From assembly GCA_903908605.1 (NCBI GenBank), contig CAIVSQ010000365.1, positions 1 to 36,309 on the forward strand: a DNA stretch of 36,309 nt, read 5' to 3'. The notes beneath the pieces were generated by a model, which did no database searches, was not told the origin of the DNA, and saw nothing but the letters and a program-made list of their open reading frames with translations. The stretch is from an uncultured Anaerolineae bacterium. Lineage in GTDB: Bacteria; Chloroflexota; Anaerolineae; Anaerolineales; Villigracilaceae. Numbering within the stretch: position 1 is the first letter of the stretch; every line of letters starts with the position of its first letter. The position numbers were made by a program, and so were the translations under genes. Below are positions 17,244 to 24,117 of the stretch, piece by piece.

Positions 17244-17398
17244 GAAGCTTAATAATTTATCCGAAAAAGGCAAACCTGGTGAAAGCCGGGGACGCAAAAC
17301 TATGGGTCTACAGCAGCTTAGCTGCCATGACTGCCAAGTCGCCGAAGTAATAAACTTCATAGCGAAACGACTTGGACTAATCCTCAAGTCGTTTTTTT
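17244..17398 (+). promoter_or_regulatory. Class I cyclic di-GMP riboswitch (GEMM-I) with expression platform
   Basis: The aptamer senses cyclic di-GMP. Conserved GEMM-I elements are present in the right order: GGCAAACC (17269-17276); the P2 stem CCTGG/CCGGG (17275-17279 with 17286-17290) capped by a GAAA tetraloop (17281-17284); GACGCAAA (17291-17298); and a P3 stem in which GG (17304-17305) pairs with CC (17334-17335), GTC (17306-17308) with GAC (17329-17331), and GCAGC with GCTGC (17313-17317 with 17321-17325). A weak P1 can form from TTTAT (17256-17260) with ATAAA (17350-17354). The expression platform is a rho-independent terminator at 17365-17398 that can be disrupted by an alternative pairing with aptamer bases. 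The regulated gene is the secreted beta-helix protein that starts at 17417. Confidence 0.9.
17365..17398 (+). terminator. Riboswitch-controlled rho-independent terminator
   Basis: AAACGACTTG (17365-17374) pairs with CAAGTCGTTT (17385-17394), followed by a run of T. It lies between the cyclic di-GMP aptamer and the beta-helix gene. The copy of CCAAGTCG in the aptamer (17334-17341) is a perfect complement of the first arm (CGACTTGG, 17368-17375) and can form an antiterminator. Confidence 0.87.
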
Positions 17399-17416
17399 AT
17401 TGACGGAGTGTCCAAA

Positions 17417-18937
17417 ATGAACAAGGCAATTTACCGGTTTATCAGTATCTTCTTCGTAATTTCAATCATCCTCGGGGGCTATACCAACGCATCCGCCAGC
17501 AACAGCGCTGCCACTGCAGTTGTAACTTATTTTGACGACCAGGAAAGCGGCTGGAAATATACCGGCACCTGGACCACAACAGTCAGCACCCTGGCATACA
17601 AGGGTATGACCCACACCTCCAACAAAATCGGCAACTACGCCACCTTCCAAATTACCGGATCTTCCTTTACTGTCTTATACACCAAAGCCCTCAACAAGGG
17701 AAAAATTGATGTATTCGTCGATAACACCAAGTTTGCCACCTTAGACCAGAATTATATTTCGACCAATTTCAAGAGCGTTTGGAATAGCCCAGCCATCCCA
17801 AGTGGTACGCACGTCATCAAGGTCGTTCATACCGCTGGCAAACTGGTCGATCTCGATGCCCTCAAGGTAACCCGCACGGTAGCCAATTTTTCCGTGGATG
17901 CCAACCTTGGTTCAGACGCCAACCCCGGCACCCTTGCAAAACCTTGGAAGACCATTCAGAAAGCTGCTAACACCATGCTGAGCAGCGATACCGTCACCGT
18001 GCAGCCTGGTGATTACCCCGAACTTGTTTATGTCAAGCGCTCTGGCAACACCTTCACCGCCAATGGCATGGTAACCATGCGTGGCTTCTATGTCCTCGGC
18101 AGCACCAACGTGGTCCGCGGCTTCACCATCAGCAACCAGGCCAGTGACTTCGGCATCCGTGTGGAAGGCAACAATAACCTGATCGACAAGAACGACATCT
18201 CCAACACCATGCAAGATGGCATTTGGTTCTTCGGGTCAGGCAACAAGTTCACCCGCAACTATATCCATGACATCGTTGATCGCAATGTTTTTGTCGATGA
18301 CCCGCACGCGGACTGCTTCCAAACCTGGGGCCCGGCTGAAAACATCACCTTCGAAAAGAATTTCTGCAACCACACCAGCACCAGCGGCAGCAACCAGATC
18401 ACCCAGATCTCCGCAGTCAAAAACCCGGTTCGCAACATCACCTTCAAAAACAATTTGTTCATCATGAACGACCCTGGTTATTCACCGATGAACTTCAACC
18501 GCCATGTCGGCGAATACGAAATCAGCAACATGGTTGTCATCAACAACACCTTTATTCACAAGAGCACCGGCAGCTCCGCCATCCGCTTCACCAATATCAC
18601 CGGCGCCACCGCCATCAACAACCTGTTCGTCAACTTCGGATACGGCGATCAACCCTACATACTGACCGAAAGTGGTACCACTGGCACCAACTTCATCAAC
18701 AACGCAGTTTCCAAGTCAGACAAAATCGCCCCTAAGACGGGCATCCTGCCTGGTGATATGTGGCAAGCCGACCCCAGCTTTGTCGATGCCAATGCCAACA
18801 ACTTCCACCTGACCCCTGCTTCAGCTCTAATCAACCACGGTATGAATGTGAATACCCAGGTTGCAGATGATTACGATGGTACCCTGCGTCCCCAGGGCGG
18901 CGCTCACGACATCGGCGCTTTTGAATTCAAACCCTAG
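17417..18937 (+). CDS. Secreted right-handed beta-helix protein under cyclic di-GMP riboswitch control
   Basis: The 506-residue product is exported. Its N-terminus is basic and then hydrophobic, with a likely signal peptidase site after an ASA near residue 28. Residues about 35-155 look like a beta-sandwich, carbohydrate-binding-type domain (GWKYTGTW...; SGTHVIKVVHTAGK). From about 160 a DUF1565-like segment (SDANPGTLAKPWKTIQKAAN) leads into a right-handed parallel beta-helix rich in NN and N-I-T turns. A DPHADCFQTWG motif lies at 295-305. I chose the ATG at 17417 because GGAG lies 8 bases upstream; the GTG at 17408 overlaps that site. Beta-helix folds include polysaccharide lyases, hydrolases and epimerases, so it may cut, modify or bind a surface glycan. 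A close paralogue starts at 24118. Confidence 0.88.
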   Translation: MNKAIYRFISIFFVISIILGGYTNASASNSAATAVVTYFDDQESGWKYTGTWTTTVSTLAYKGMTHTSNKIGNYATFQITGSSFTVLYTKALNKGKIDVFVDNTKFATLDQNYISTNFKSVWNSPAIPSGTHVIKVVHTAGKLVDLDALKVTRTVANFSVDANLGSDANPGTLAKPWKTIQKAANTMLSSDTVTVQPGDYPELVYVKRSGNTFTANGMVTMRGFYVLGSTNVVRGFTISNQASDFGIRVEGNNNLIDKNDISNTMQDGIWFFGSGNKFTRNYIHDIVDRNVFVDDPHADCFQTWGPAENITFEKNFCNHTSTSGSNQITQISAVKNPVRNITFKNNLFIMNDPGYSPMNFNRHVGEYEISNMVVINNTFIHKSTGSSAIRFTNITGATAINNLFVNFGYGDQPYILTESGTTGTNFINNAVSKSDKIAPKTGILPGDMWQADPSFVDANANNFHLTPASALINHGMNVNTQVADDYDGTLRPQGGAHDIGAFEFKP

Positions 18938-18970
18938 TTCCTAAGCCTGAAACGCCAAATCATAACAACA

Positions 18971-19002
18971 AAAAATCCCCGTGATCAACAGCGGGGATTT
19001 TT
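18971..19002. terminator. Bidirectional rho-independent terminator
   Basis: AAAAATCCCC (18971-18980) pairs with GGGGATTTTT (18993-19002), with a closing G-C and a G-T inside. It serves the beta-helix gene on the plus strand and may also stop the convergent deacetylase gene. The outer stem is the same 10 bases as in the terminator at 3742-3775. Confidence 0.85.
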
Positions 19003-19059
19003 CATGCTTTTATTTATGACTTTATTTAGGCTTCAATTGTAGTTTCAAATCCAACCTGG

Positions 19060-20226
19060 TTAAATCACCAGTTGGCCATCCTGCAGCGCAGCAGTCGCCA
19101 GCGATTGCTGGTATTCAGCCCCCGCCCGGTATTTCCACCATGTGGCAACATCCCCTGGTAGAGCATGCCAGTAATCAGCACTTTTCTTCATTTCAGCCAG
19201 GAAATCGGCATATACCTTGTAGGTGATAGGTGATTTTAGATAATCCGGGTGGCTGTTTAGCAAGGCCATGCCCCGATACTTCCGTAGGAAATCCACTTTT
19301 TCCATCCAGATTAGCGGAGTGGTTTCCCCAAGGATATTGGTCAACGAAAAATCCTGCACCAGGGTATAGGGCAATTCCACAAACCGCCCCAGGAAGTATG
19401 GCCAAATGCTCATGGCACCGCCTGGGATCGGTTCAAACGGATCGGTATCAAAAAAGGATTCGTCGTAATCAATTTCAAGGGATTGCATCCAAACAGGGTT
19501 GCGATGTGTCAGCGGTGCGCGGAAACCACGCATCTGATATTGCTTTGTTTTTTGATTGATAATCGCCGCCCGACGGGAAAATTCCTCCTGGGAGCTGAAA
19601 AGTTTGCCATCATGTTTAACCCCATGGCAACCAACCTCAAAACCACGCTCACGCAATTCCTCCATTAAAGAAAAATCCAGGGCATAACGTTCCAATACAA
19701 AATTATATGCAGAGCGAAAACCCAGGCCTTCCTCCAAATCGGCAATTTCGCGAACATACGCCTGCCCGGCGGCCGTTTCTATATCATGTGTGAGTACAAA
19801 CGAAAAACGCCTTCCTTCTGGCCAAAGTTGGCGGTATTGTACTGCCTGCCCGCCAGACAACGAGAGCAACTGCCTCAGTACTTCCATCCGAAAAAGGACA
19901 AACCGGTCATCGATCGGCCAGTTCGGTGTATGAACCTGTTTAACATCACCGCTATAAAGCTGGCGCAGAACCTGGATCAGCTTGCGCGGAATGAAGGGTT
20001 TCAGTGTGTAATATACTCGTTTTGGCAGGCTCAGTTGCCAGTGGTCATCACCAAAGCGGGCTTCTCCCAGGGTATTCAGCAACACATCAAATTCAGTCTG
20101 CGCTCCACTTTCAAAGCCCAGGCTTGGCAGGGCAAGCTGGACCGCACGCGTCATAAGCTGTGCGTCGGGCTTACGCTCAAATTGCCAAAACTTTTCAGAG
20201 ACATTTTCCCGGTAAAGATCAATCAT
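19060..20226 (-). CDS. Polysaccharide deacetylase family protein (NodB domain)
   Basis: NodB-type enzymes are metal-dependent deacetylases that remove acetyl groups from amino sugars in glycans or peptidoglycan. The domain starts near residue 141. Motif 1 is THDIE (146-150), motif 2 is HGVKH (201-205), giving the metal triad Asp148, His201 and His205, and motif 3 includes RAPLTHRN (236-243). A late NSHPDYL supplies the family's C-terminal His. An unfamiliar N-terminal region of about 140 residues precedes the domain. No signal peptide is seen, so the enzyme may act in the cytosol, perhaps on a lipid-linked or nucleotide-linked precursor. It is the last gene of the leftward glycan group, 33 bases after the ATP-grasp gene. 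Confidence 0.88.
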   Translation of the reverse strand: MIDLYRENVSEKFWQFERKPDAQLMTRAVQLALPSLGFESGAQTEFDVLLNTLGEARFGDDHWQLSLPKRVYYTLKPFIPRKLIQVLRQLYSGDVKQVHTPNWPIDDRFVLFRMEVLRQLLSLSGGQAVQYRQLWPEGRRFSFVLTHDIETAAGQAYVREIADLEEGLGFRSAYNFVLERYALDFSLMEELRERGFEVGCHGVKHDGKLFSSQEEFSRRAAIINQKTKQYQMRGFRAPLTHRNPVWMQSLEIDYDESFFDTDPFEPIPGGAMSIWPYFLGRFVELPYTLVQDFSLTNILGETTPLIWMEKVDFLRKYRGMALLNSHPDYLKSPITYKVYADFLAEMKKSADYWHALPGDVATWWKYRAGAEYQQSLATAALQDGQLVI

Positions 20227-20259
20227 GTTCTCGTTCCAATCAGAAACTTGTGAAATAAA

Positions 20260-21366
20260 TTATTGACGGTAGGCACGCATTACTTCCGCAATGGGGTCCA
20301 GTAACAGGTAATTAAGACCAACTTCCTTGATGGCAACGTCTTTAAGCTCGGCCTTTCCCAATAACGTGTGCAAGATATGCTTAATGCCTGTTTTTGGATG
20401 AAAATAACGAACTGGATGATAAGCGGACAGCGGGAAAGGGATATCCAACGCTGCCAAGCAGGCAAGGTAAGGAAAATTCACGCCTGCCACCATCGAACCA
20501 CGCAGGCTGCCCCAAAAACGGGCATTGATATCAATGATATTTAGCTGTTGGTCTTGGTCGCAAAGGGTATCCACATTGGCATAACCGTCAAAATTAAGCC
20601 GGGCGACCAACTCGCGCAACGCAAGCTCAAAACGTTCATTCTGAATGAATTTGATCGCGCCTGCCGCCGAATAACGCTTGGAATTTGGGATAACTGCCTG
20701 CTGGATGGTAAAAGCCAACAGTTCGCCTGCGCGGGCAAGAACATTCAACCCGATGACTGGTCCATCGATCAGTTCCTGCACAAGAAACCGGCCGGCAATA
20801 CTCGCCATTTCCAGACTGCCCAGGTGGCGTTCAAGATCAGCAAGCCGGTCAAAGCGCTCAATACCGTCACCATCACGCGATGTAACTGGCTTTAACATGA
20901 CCGGGAATTTCATTTCCTGTAATGCTTGCCAAAACCCAGGATCTGCAGACACCAGTAACGTGTTAGGTCCTGGCAAACCTTGCGTCCGCAAGAACTGCGC
21001 GGTTAGCCATTTATTGTTGGCAATATCAAATTGTTCCGGGCCAGGCAGAGGCGGGAGTGCGACCACCCCCTTGAGAGCATTCCGGTTTGAATTTACAAAA
21101 GCGATCGCATCTGAATCTGTCGGCAGGAAAACATCGATTTTTTTCTGTCGGATAATATCGGTAACACAATCCAGGTAAGCCGGATCATCAAAACGTCCTG
21201 GGCGATAGCTAAAACTGCTGGCATATCGAGAAAAACGCAATGCTGGCCAGGCTTCCTGCCCTAGCACGTGCACGCGTACATTTGGACGGTCAGCAAGGCA
21301 GTGCAGCGTAAACAAAGCAAAACTGCTGGCGGCGTCTGGAATTAATACCGATACTACTTCTTCCAT
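20260..21366 (-). CDS. ATP-grasp family ligase
   Basis: The 368-residue product has a pre-ATP-grasp Rossmann-like N-terminus (VSVLIPDAASSFALFTLHCL) and an ATP-grasp domain from about residue 115. Features include PVMLKPVTSRDGDGI (ATP-binding strand with Lys, about 155-169), FLVQELIDGP (about 195-204) and the metal-binding end NIIDINARFWGSL (about 272-284). ATP-grasp enzymes join a carboxylate to an amine or thiol through an acyl-phosphate. In this family, which resembles carbamoyl-phosphate-synthase-like ligases in glycan loci, the substrate is not known. GAGGAAA precedes the ATG. Its position between FemAB-like and deacetylase genes suggests modification of the glycan or its precursor. Confidence 0.85.
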   Translation of the reverse strand: MEEVVSVLIPDAASSFALFTLHCLADRPNVRVHVLGQEAWPALRFSRYASSFSYRPGRFDDPAYLDCVTDIIRQKKIDVFLPTDSDAIAFVNSNRNALKGVVALPPLPGPEQFDIANNKWLTAQFLRTQGLPGPNTLLVSADPGFWQALQEMKFPVMLKPVTSRDGDGIERFDRLADLERHLGSLEMASIAGRFLVQELIDGPVIGLNVLARAGELLAFTIQQAVIPNSKRYSAAGAIKFIQNERFELALRELVARLNFDGYANVDTLCDQDQQLNIIDINARFWGSLRGSMVAGVNFPYLACLAALDIPFPLSAYHPVRYFHPKTGIKHILHTLLGKAELKDVAIKEVGLNYLLLDPIAEVMRAYRQ

Positions 21367-21555
21367 GAAAAAATTATTTCCTCTTATTCAACTCAATTGG
21401 GTCGGTTGTATCACCAAGTTTCCGCAGGAGGGGAGGTAAATGATCAGTCCACTTATTACCGCCCTCCCACATGGTGGCAGTACAGTGTACCATCCAACAG
21501 TTTAAGATAGAAATAACTTTCAAAATTGTTTGTGATCATCATGACGATTTCCGCT
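21367..21555 (-). other. Spacer between FemAB-like and ATP-grasp genes
   Basis: No gene is seen. An imperfect hairpin can form from GGGAGGTAA (21431-21439) with TTACC..CCTCCC (21456-21467). It has no T-run on the minus strand, so a terminator is doubtful. A separate promoter for the ATP-grasp/deacetylase pair is possible, but I could not pick one out. Confidence 0.35.
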
Positions 21556-22575
21556 TTATAACCAGCGACGCAAGACCTGGTACCCTATCTTCGATAAAAA
21601 CAAAACCGCAGGTTTGTGAACAAAGACATTGCGGCCATAAGAAACAAGCCTGCCACCAAATTTCGCTTTGAAATCGCGCACACCATATTTTTCATCCGGT
21701 TTCCCGGCCCCGCCAAAATCATAATAACGGTAACCCTGCTTCGAGATCCATTCAAGTACATTCCACATGATCAATTCATTTGGAGTGTAACTACTGAATT
21801 CACGATCCACGCCGCCGTACCAGCCATAGACAACGTCCTTATATAACAACTCCACCGAAGTAGCGACATTCGCATCACCCACACGCGCACGAGCAAAACG
21901 AATCATGCCTTTCTCCAACAGAACATCAAAAGCAGCCTCAAATAAGGACCGATCTGCAAGGGGAACCTGGGCGTTTTGATAGGTCATTTGCAACAACCCA
22001 TAACAATCATCCAATTCTTCCCGGCGGGTTATCTCATCAATGAGCACTTCGCCTTTATTCAAACCATGCCTGATATTCTTTCGGGTCCGCGAGCCAATGT
22101 TCTTCAACACCGCCTCCGGACCTTCGTAAAGATCAATTATATAATTCAAGTGAGCTTCGTATACAAAATGCCGTTTTTGTAAAACAGGCAGCGCCTCGGG
22201 CATCTCCCAGATGTTACGCAGTTCGGTGAAAATAGGTGCGTTTTTTTGGTTTCTAGCATACTCAGCCAACAGGAAGTCCAATGCGGCGAGACCATGCTCC
22301 CCGGGCTCCCATAACACGCTGCCGTATACCACTGCACGGGTGGTAAAATGGCGCATTACCCCAGACATTAAGGGGATTTGGACCGGCAGCAACAACGCCA
22401 GGGGCTTCCCAGTAAGATCATTCACCGCTGCCCATAACTGCGGGACAAACCCCCTTGCTTGTTCAAAAACCTGGAACATTTCGGGGGAATGAAAGATATT
22501 TCCATTTGGATTTTCCAAAACAAAACGCCGCCATTCGGCCTGGTCGAGCGTATTGACAATTTTTAATTCACTCAT
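21556..22575 (-). CDS. FemAB-like / GNAT-fold aminoacyl transferase
   Basis: The 339-residue protein has the FemAB layout of two GNAT-like halves. The first spans about residues 1-150; the second contains SRTRKNIRHGLNKGEVLIDE (about 166-185) and LLYKDVVYGWYGGVDREF (about 243-260). It ends with YYDFGGAGKPDEKYGVRDFKAKFGG-type residues, typical of FemX-like proteins (about 292-314). Classical FemAB enzymes move amino acids from aminoacyl-tRNA onto lipid II; homologues also occur in exopolysaccharide loci. I start at the ATG at 22575, because GGAG stands 11 bases upstream, while the GTG at 22584 would be too close to it. In this setting it may attach an amino acid to the glycan or its lipid carrier; that is inference. 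Confidence 0.82.
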   Translation of the reverse strand: MSELKIVNTLDQAEWRRFVLENPNGNIFHSPEMFQVFEQARGFVPQLWAAVNDLTGKPLALLLPVQIPLMSGVMRHFTTRAVVYGSVLWEPGEHGLAALDFLLAEYARNQKNAPIFTELRNIWEMPEALPVLQKRHFVYEAHLNYIIDLYEGPEAVLKNIGSRTRKNIRHGLNKGEVLIDEITRREELDDCYGLLQMTYQNAQVPLADRSLFEAAFDVLLEKGMIRFARARVGDANVATSVELLYKDVVYGWYGGVDREFSSYTPNELIMWNVLEWISKQGYRYYDFGGAGKPDEKYGVRDFKAKFGGRLVSYGRNVFVHKPAVLFLSKIGYQVLRRWL

Positions 22576-22675
22576 AAAAAACACAACTCCTATTTATAAC
22601 TTAAGATAATCGTATGCCTGGTAAAGCAACTTGCAATTATTGCTCAGCTTGGAAAACTGTTTTTATAAAAAAATA

Positions 22676-23863
22676 TCACAGTCGACCAGGGGCCAGTTCT
22701 TCAAGGAGATCCCAATATTTCTGTAGTTCACTCCCCCCGGAATGACGCTGGTTGTAAGTCTGTTCTGCCAGGTCAGCAATTTCAGCACGCATAGCCGGGT
22801 TTTCATATAATCTGACAACACAATCAGCAAATTCTTTTTCATTACCGGGCTCAAAAAACAACAGGGAACCATCATCAAACATTTCCTCCACAATCCTCAA
22901 TCGAGAAGAAATGAACGGCAGTCCCATTGCGGCGAATTCCAACAACTTGCCAGGGATGGCAATGGTCATGTGAGAATCTGGCATGGCTGGGTAAATCCCC
23001 AAATCCGCCTGGGCTAATTGGGCTGGAATTTGATCATTAGGCATCGGCGGTTTGAATTCGACCATCCCGGCAACATTCAACTCATGCACAAGCGGCAGCA
23101 AAACCGACTTGTAATATTCATTCTGGGGTCCGATAATTATCAACTTAAGAGATTTAACCCTGTCTTGCAGCAGCGGCAAGGCACGGATGGCAACATCCAA
23201 TCCATAACGAGCAGCCAGGGTACCCGGAAAAATGAGGGTAAACTGCTCGTGTACTGCACCACTCGTCCCACGCCTTATGTTGGAATTAAATAGATCCGGG
23301 TCAGGAAAATTTTTTACCACCACAAATTTGGCTGGATTCACCCCCCGGTTTTGCATATTGGCTCGAAAATGAACATTGGCAGTAATCACCGCATCCGAAA
23401 ACATGACCGATATTTTTTCCTCAAGCCGGACCAATGCGAGCAGGATGGCGTACTTTTTACCCGGGAATTTTGAAATAAAAACTTCCGGCATGGCATCGTG
23501 GATATCCAAGATGATTTTCGCACCCGTCAACCTGGCAAACAAGGCCGAAAAAACCAGGAAATCAGGCATATTGTGAAAATGAATCACATCATAGCGATTC
23601 TGAAAATTCTTTTTTGTCAGTTGGGAAAACAGCTTAATGAGAGCCAAGCCATACTCAAAAAAATAGGCCAGTGAACTGCCCCGGTTACCCGAGACTCGCA
23701 ATGAAAAAATCCGGACACCATTTTTCTCAGCAACCCGAATTCCCTCCGATGAACGCACCTCAAGAACATCCACCTGGGAACCTTTTTTGACCAGTGCTTC
23801 GGCATAGGCCTTGACCCGGGCATCATTCAAATAATCAAATACGCCAACCATGCAAACTTTCAT
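22676..23863 (-). CDS. GT4-family glycosyltransferase
   Basis: The 395-residue product is a GT-B-fold retaining glycosyltransferase. The N-terminal half contains MVGVFDYLNDARVKAYAEAL and DVIHFHNMPDFLVF; the C-terminal half contains LIFPGTLAARYGLDVAIRAL, LKLIIIGPQNEYY and the nucleotide-sugar-binding segment AIPGKLLEFAAMGLPFI, which is the usual GT4 signature. No membrane span is obvious apart from hydrophobic stretches, so it works at the inner face of the membrane. The ATG at 23863 follows GGA by about 9 bases; a GTG directly before it is less likely. It probably adds one sugar to the lipid-linked repeat unit. The FemAB-like gene follows after 100 bases. Confidence 0.9.
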   Translation of the reverse strand: MKVCMVGVFDYLNDARVKAYAEALVKKGSQVDVLEVRSSEGIRVAEKNGVRIFSLRVSGNRGSSLAYFFEYGLALIKLFSQLTKKNFQNRYDVIHFHNMPDFLVFSALFARLTGAKIILDIHDAMPEVFISKFPGKKYAILLALVRLEEKISVMFSDAVITANVHFRANMQNRGVNPAKFVVVKNFPDPDLFNSNIRRGTSGAVHEQFTLIFPGTLAARYGLDVAIRALPLLQDRVKSLKLIIIGPQNEYYKSVLLPLVHELNVAGMVEFKPPMPNDQIPAQLAQADLGIYPAMPDSHMTIAIPGKLLEFAAMGLPFISSRLRIVEEMFDDGSLLFFEPGNEKEFADCVVRLYENPAMRAEIADLAEQTYNQRHSGGSELQKYWDLLEELAPGRL

Positions 23864-23919
23864 CACAAATCCTCAAATCAATCGCGAATCTCACCTGAAT
23901 GATAATGAAAAAATAATTT

Positions 23920-23990
23920 TACCAATGGAAATAAAAAGGGGTACCAATGGCTAATTCGAATAGGACCTGCGATTCAACCAGCGATTCGAA
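23920..23990. repeat. Cluster of short direct repeats in a divergent promoter region
   Basis: TACCAATGG occurs at 23920-23928 and 23942-23950, 22 bases apart, which is about two helical turns. GCGATTC occurs at 23969-23975 and 23981-23987, and ATTCGAA at 23954-23960 and 23984-23990. They lie between the divergent GT4 and beta-helix genes and could be binding sites for a regulator. Confidence 0.4.
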
Positions 23991-24009
23991 CACGACCAAT
24001 TGAATACGA

Positions 24010-24015
24010 TATAAT
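24010..24015 (+). promoter_or_regulatory. TATAAT -10 box for the second beta-helix gene
   Basis: A perfect TATAAT stands about 100 bases before the lipoprotein start. No good -35 box is at the normal distance (TTCGAA is 19 bases away). The leader carries no recognisable cyclic di-GMP aptamer, unlike the paralogue. Confidence 0.45.
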
Positions 24016-24117
24016 AATTTCAGCTACCAGCCTTAACTCACAGCCAACAAAAGCAAAATCAGGGAAAGGCTCAAACGAAAAGGAACTGGTGAATATCCCG
24101 TATTACAGGTGCATGGA

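Noticed and set aside
24016-24117. Possible second cyclic di-GMP riboswitch before the lipoprotein gene
   Set aside because: None of the GGCAAACC, GAAA and GACGCAAA elements are present in the leader, and no terminator follows.
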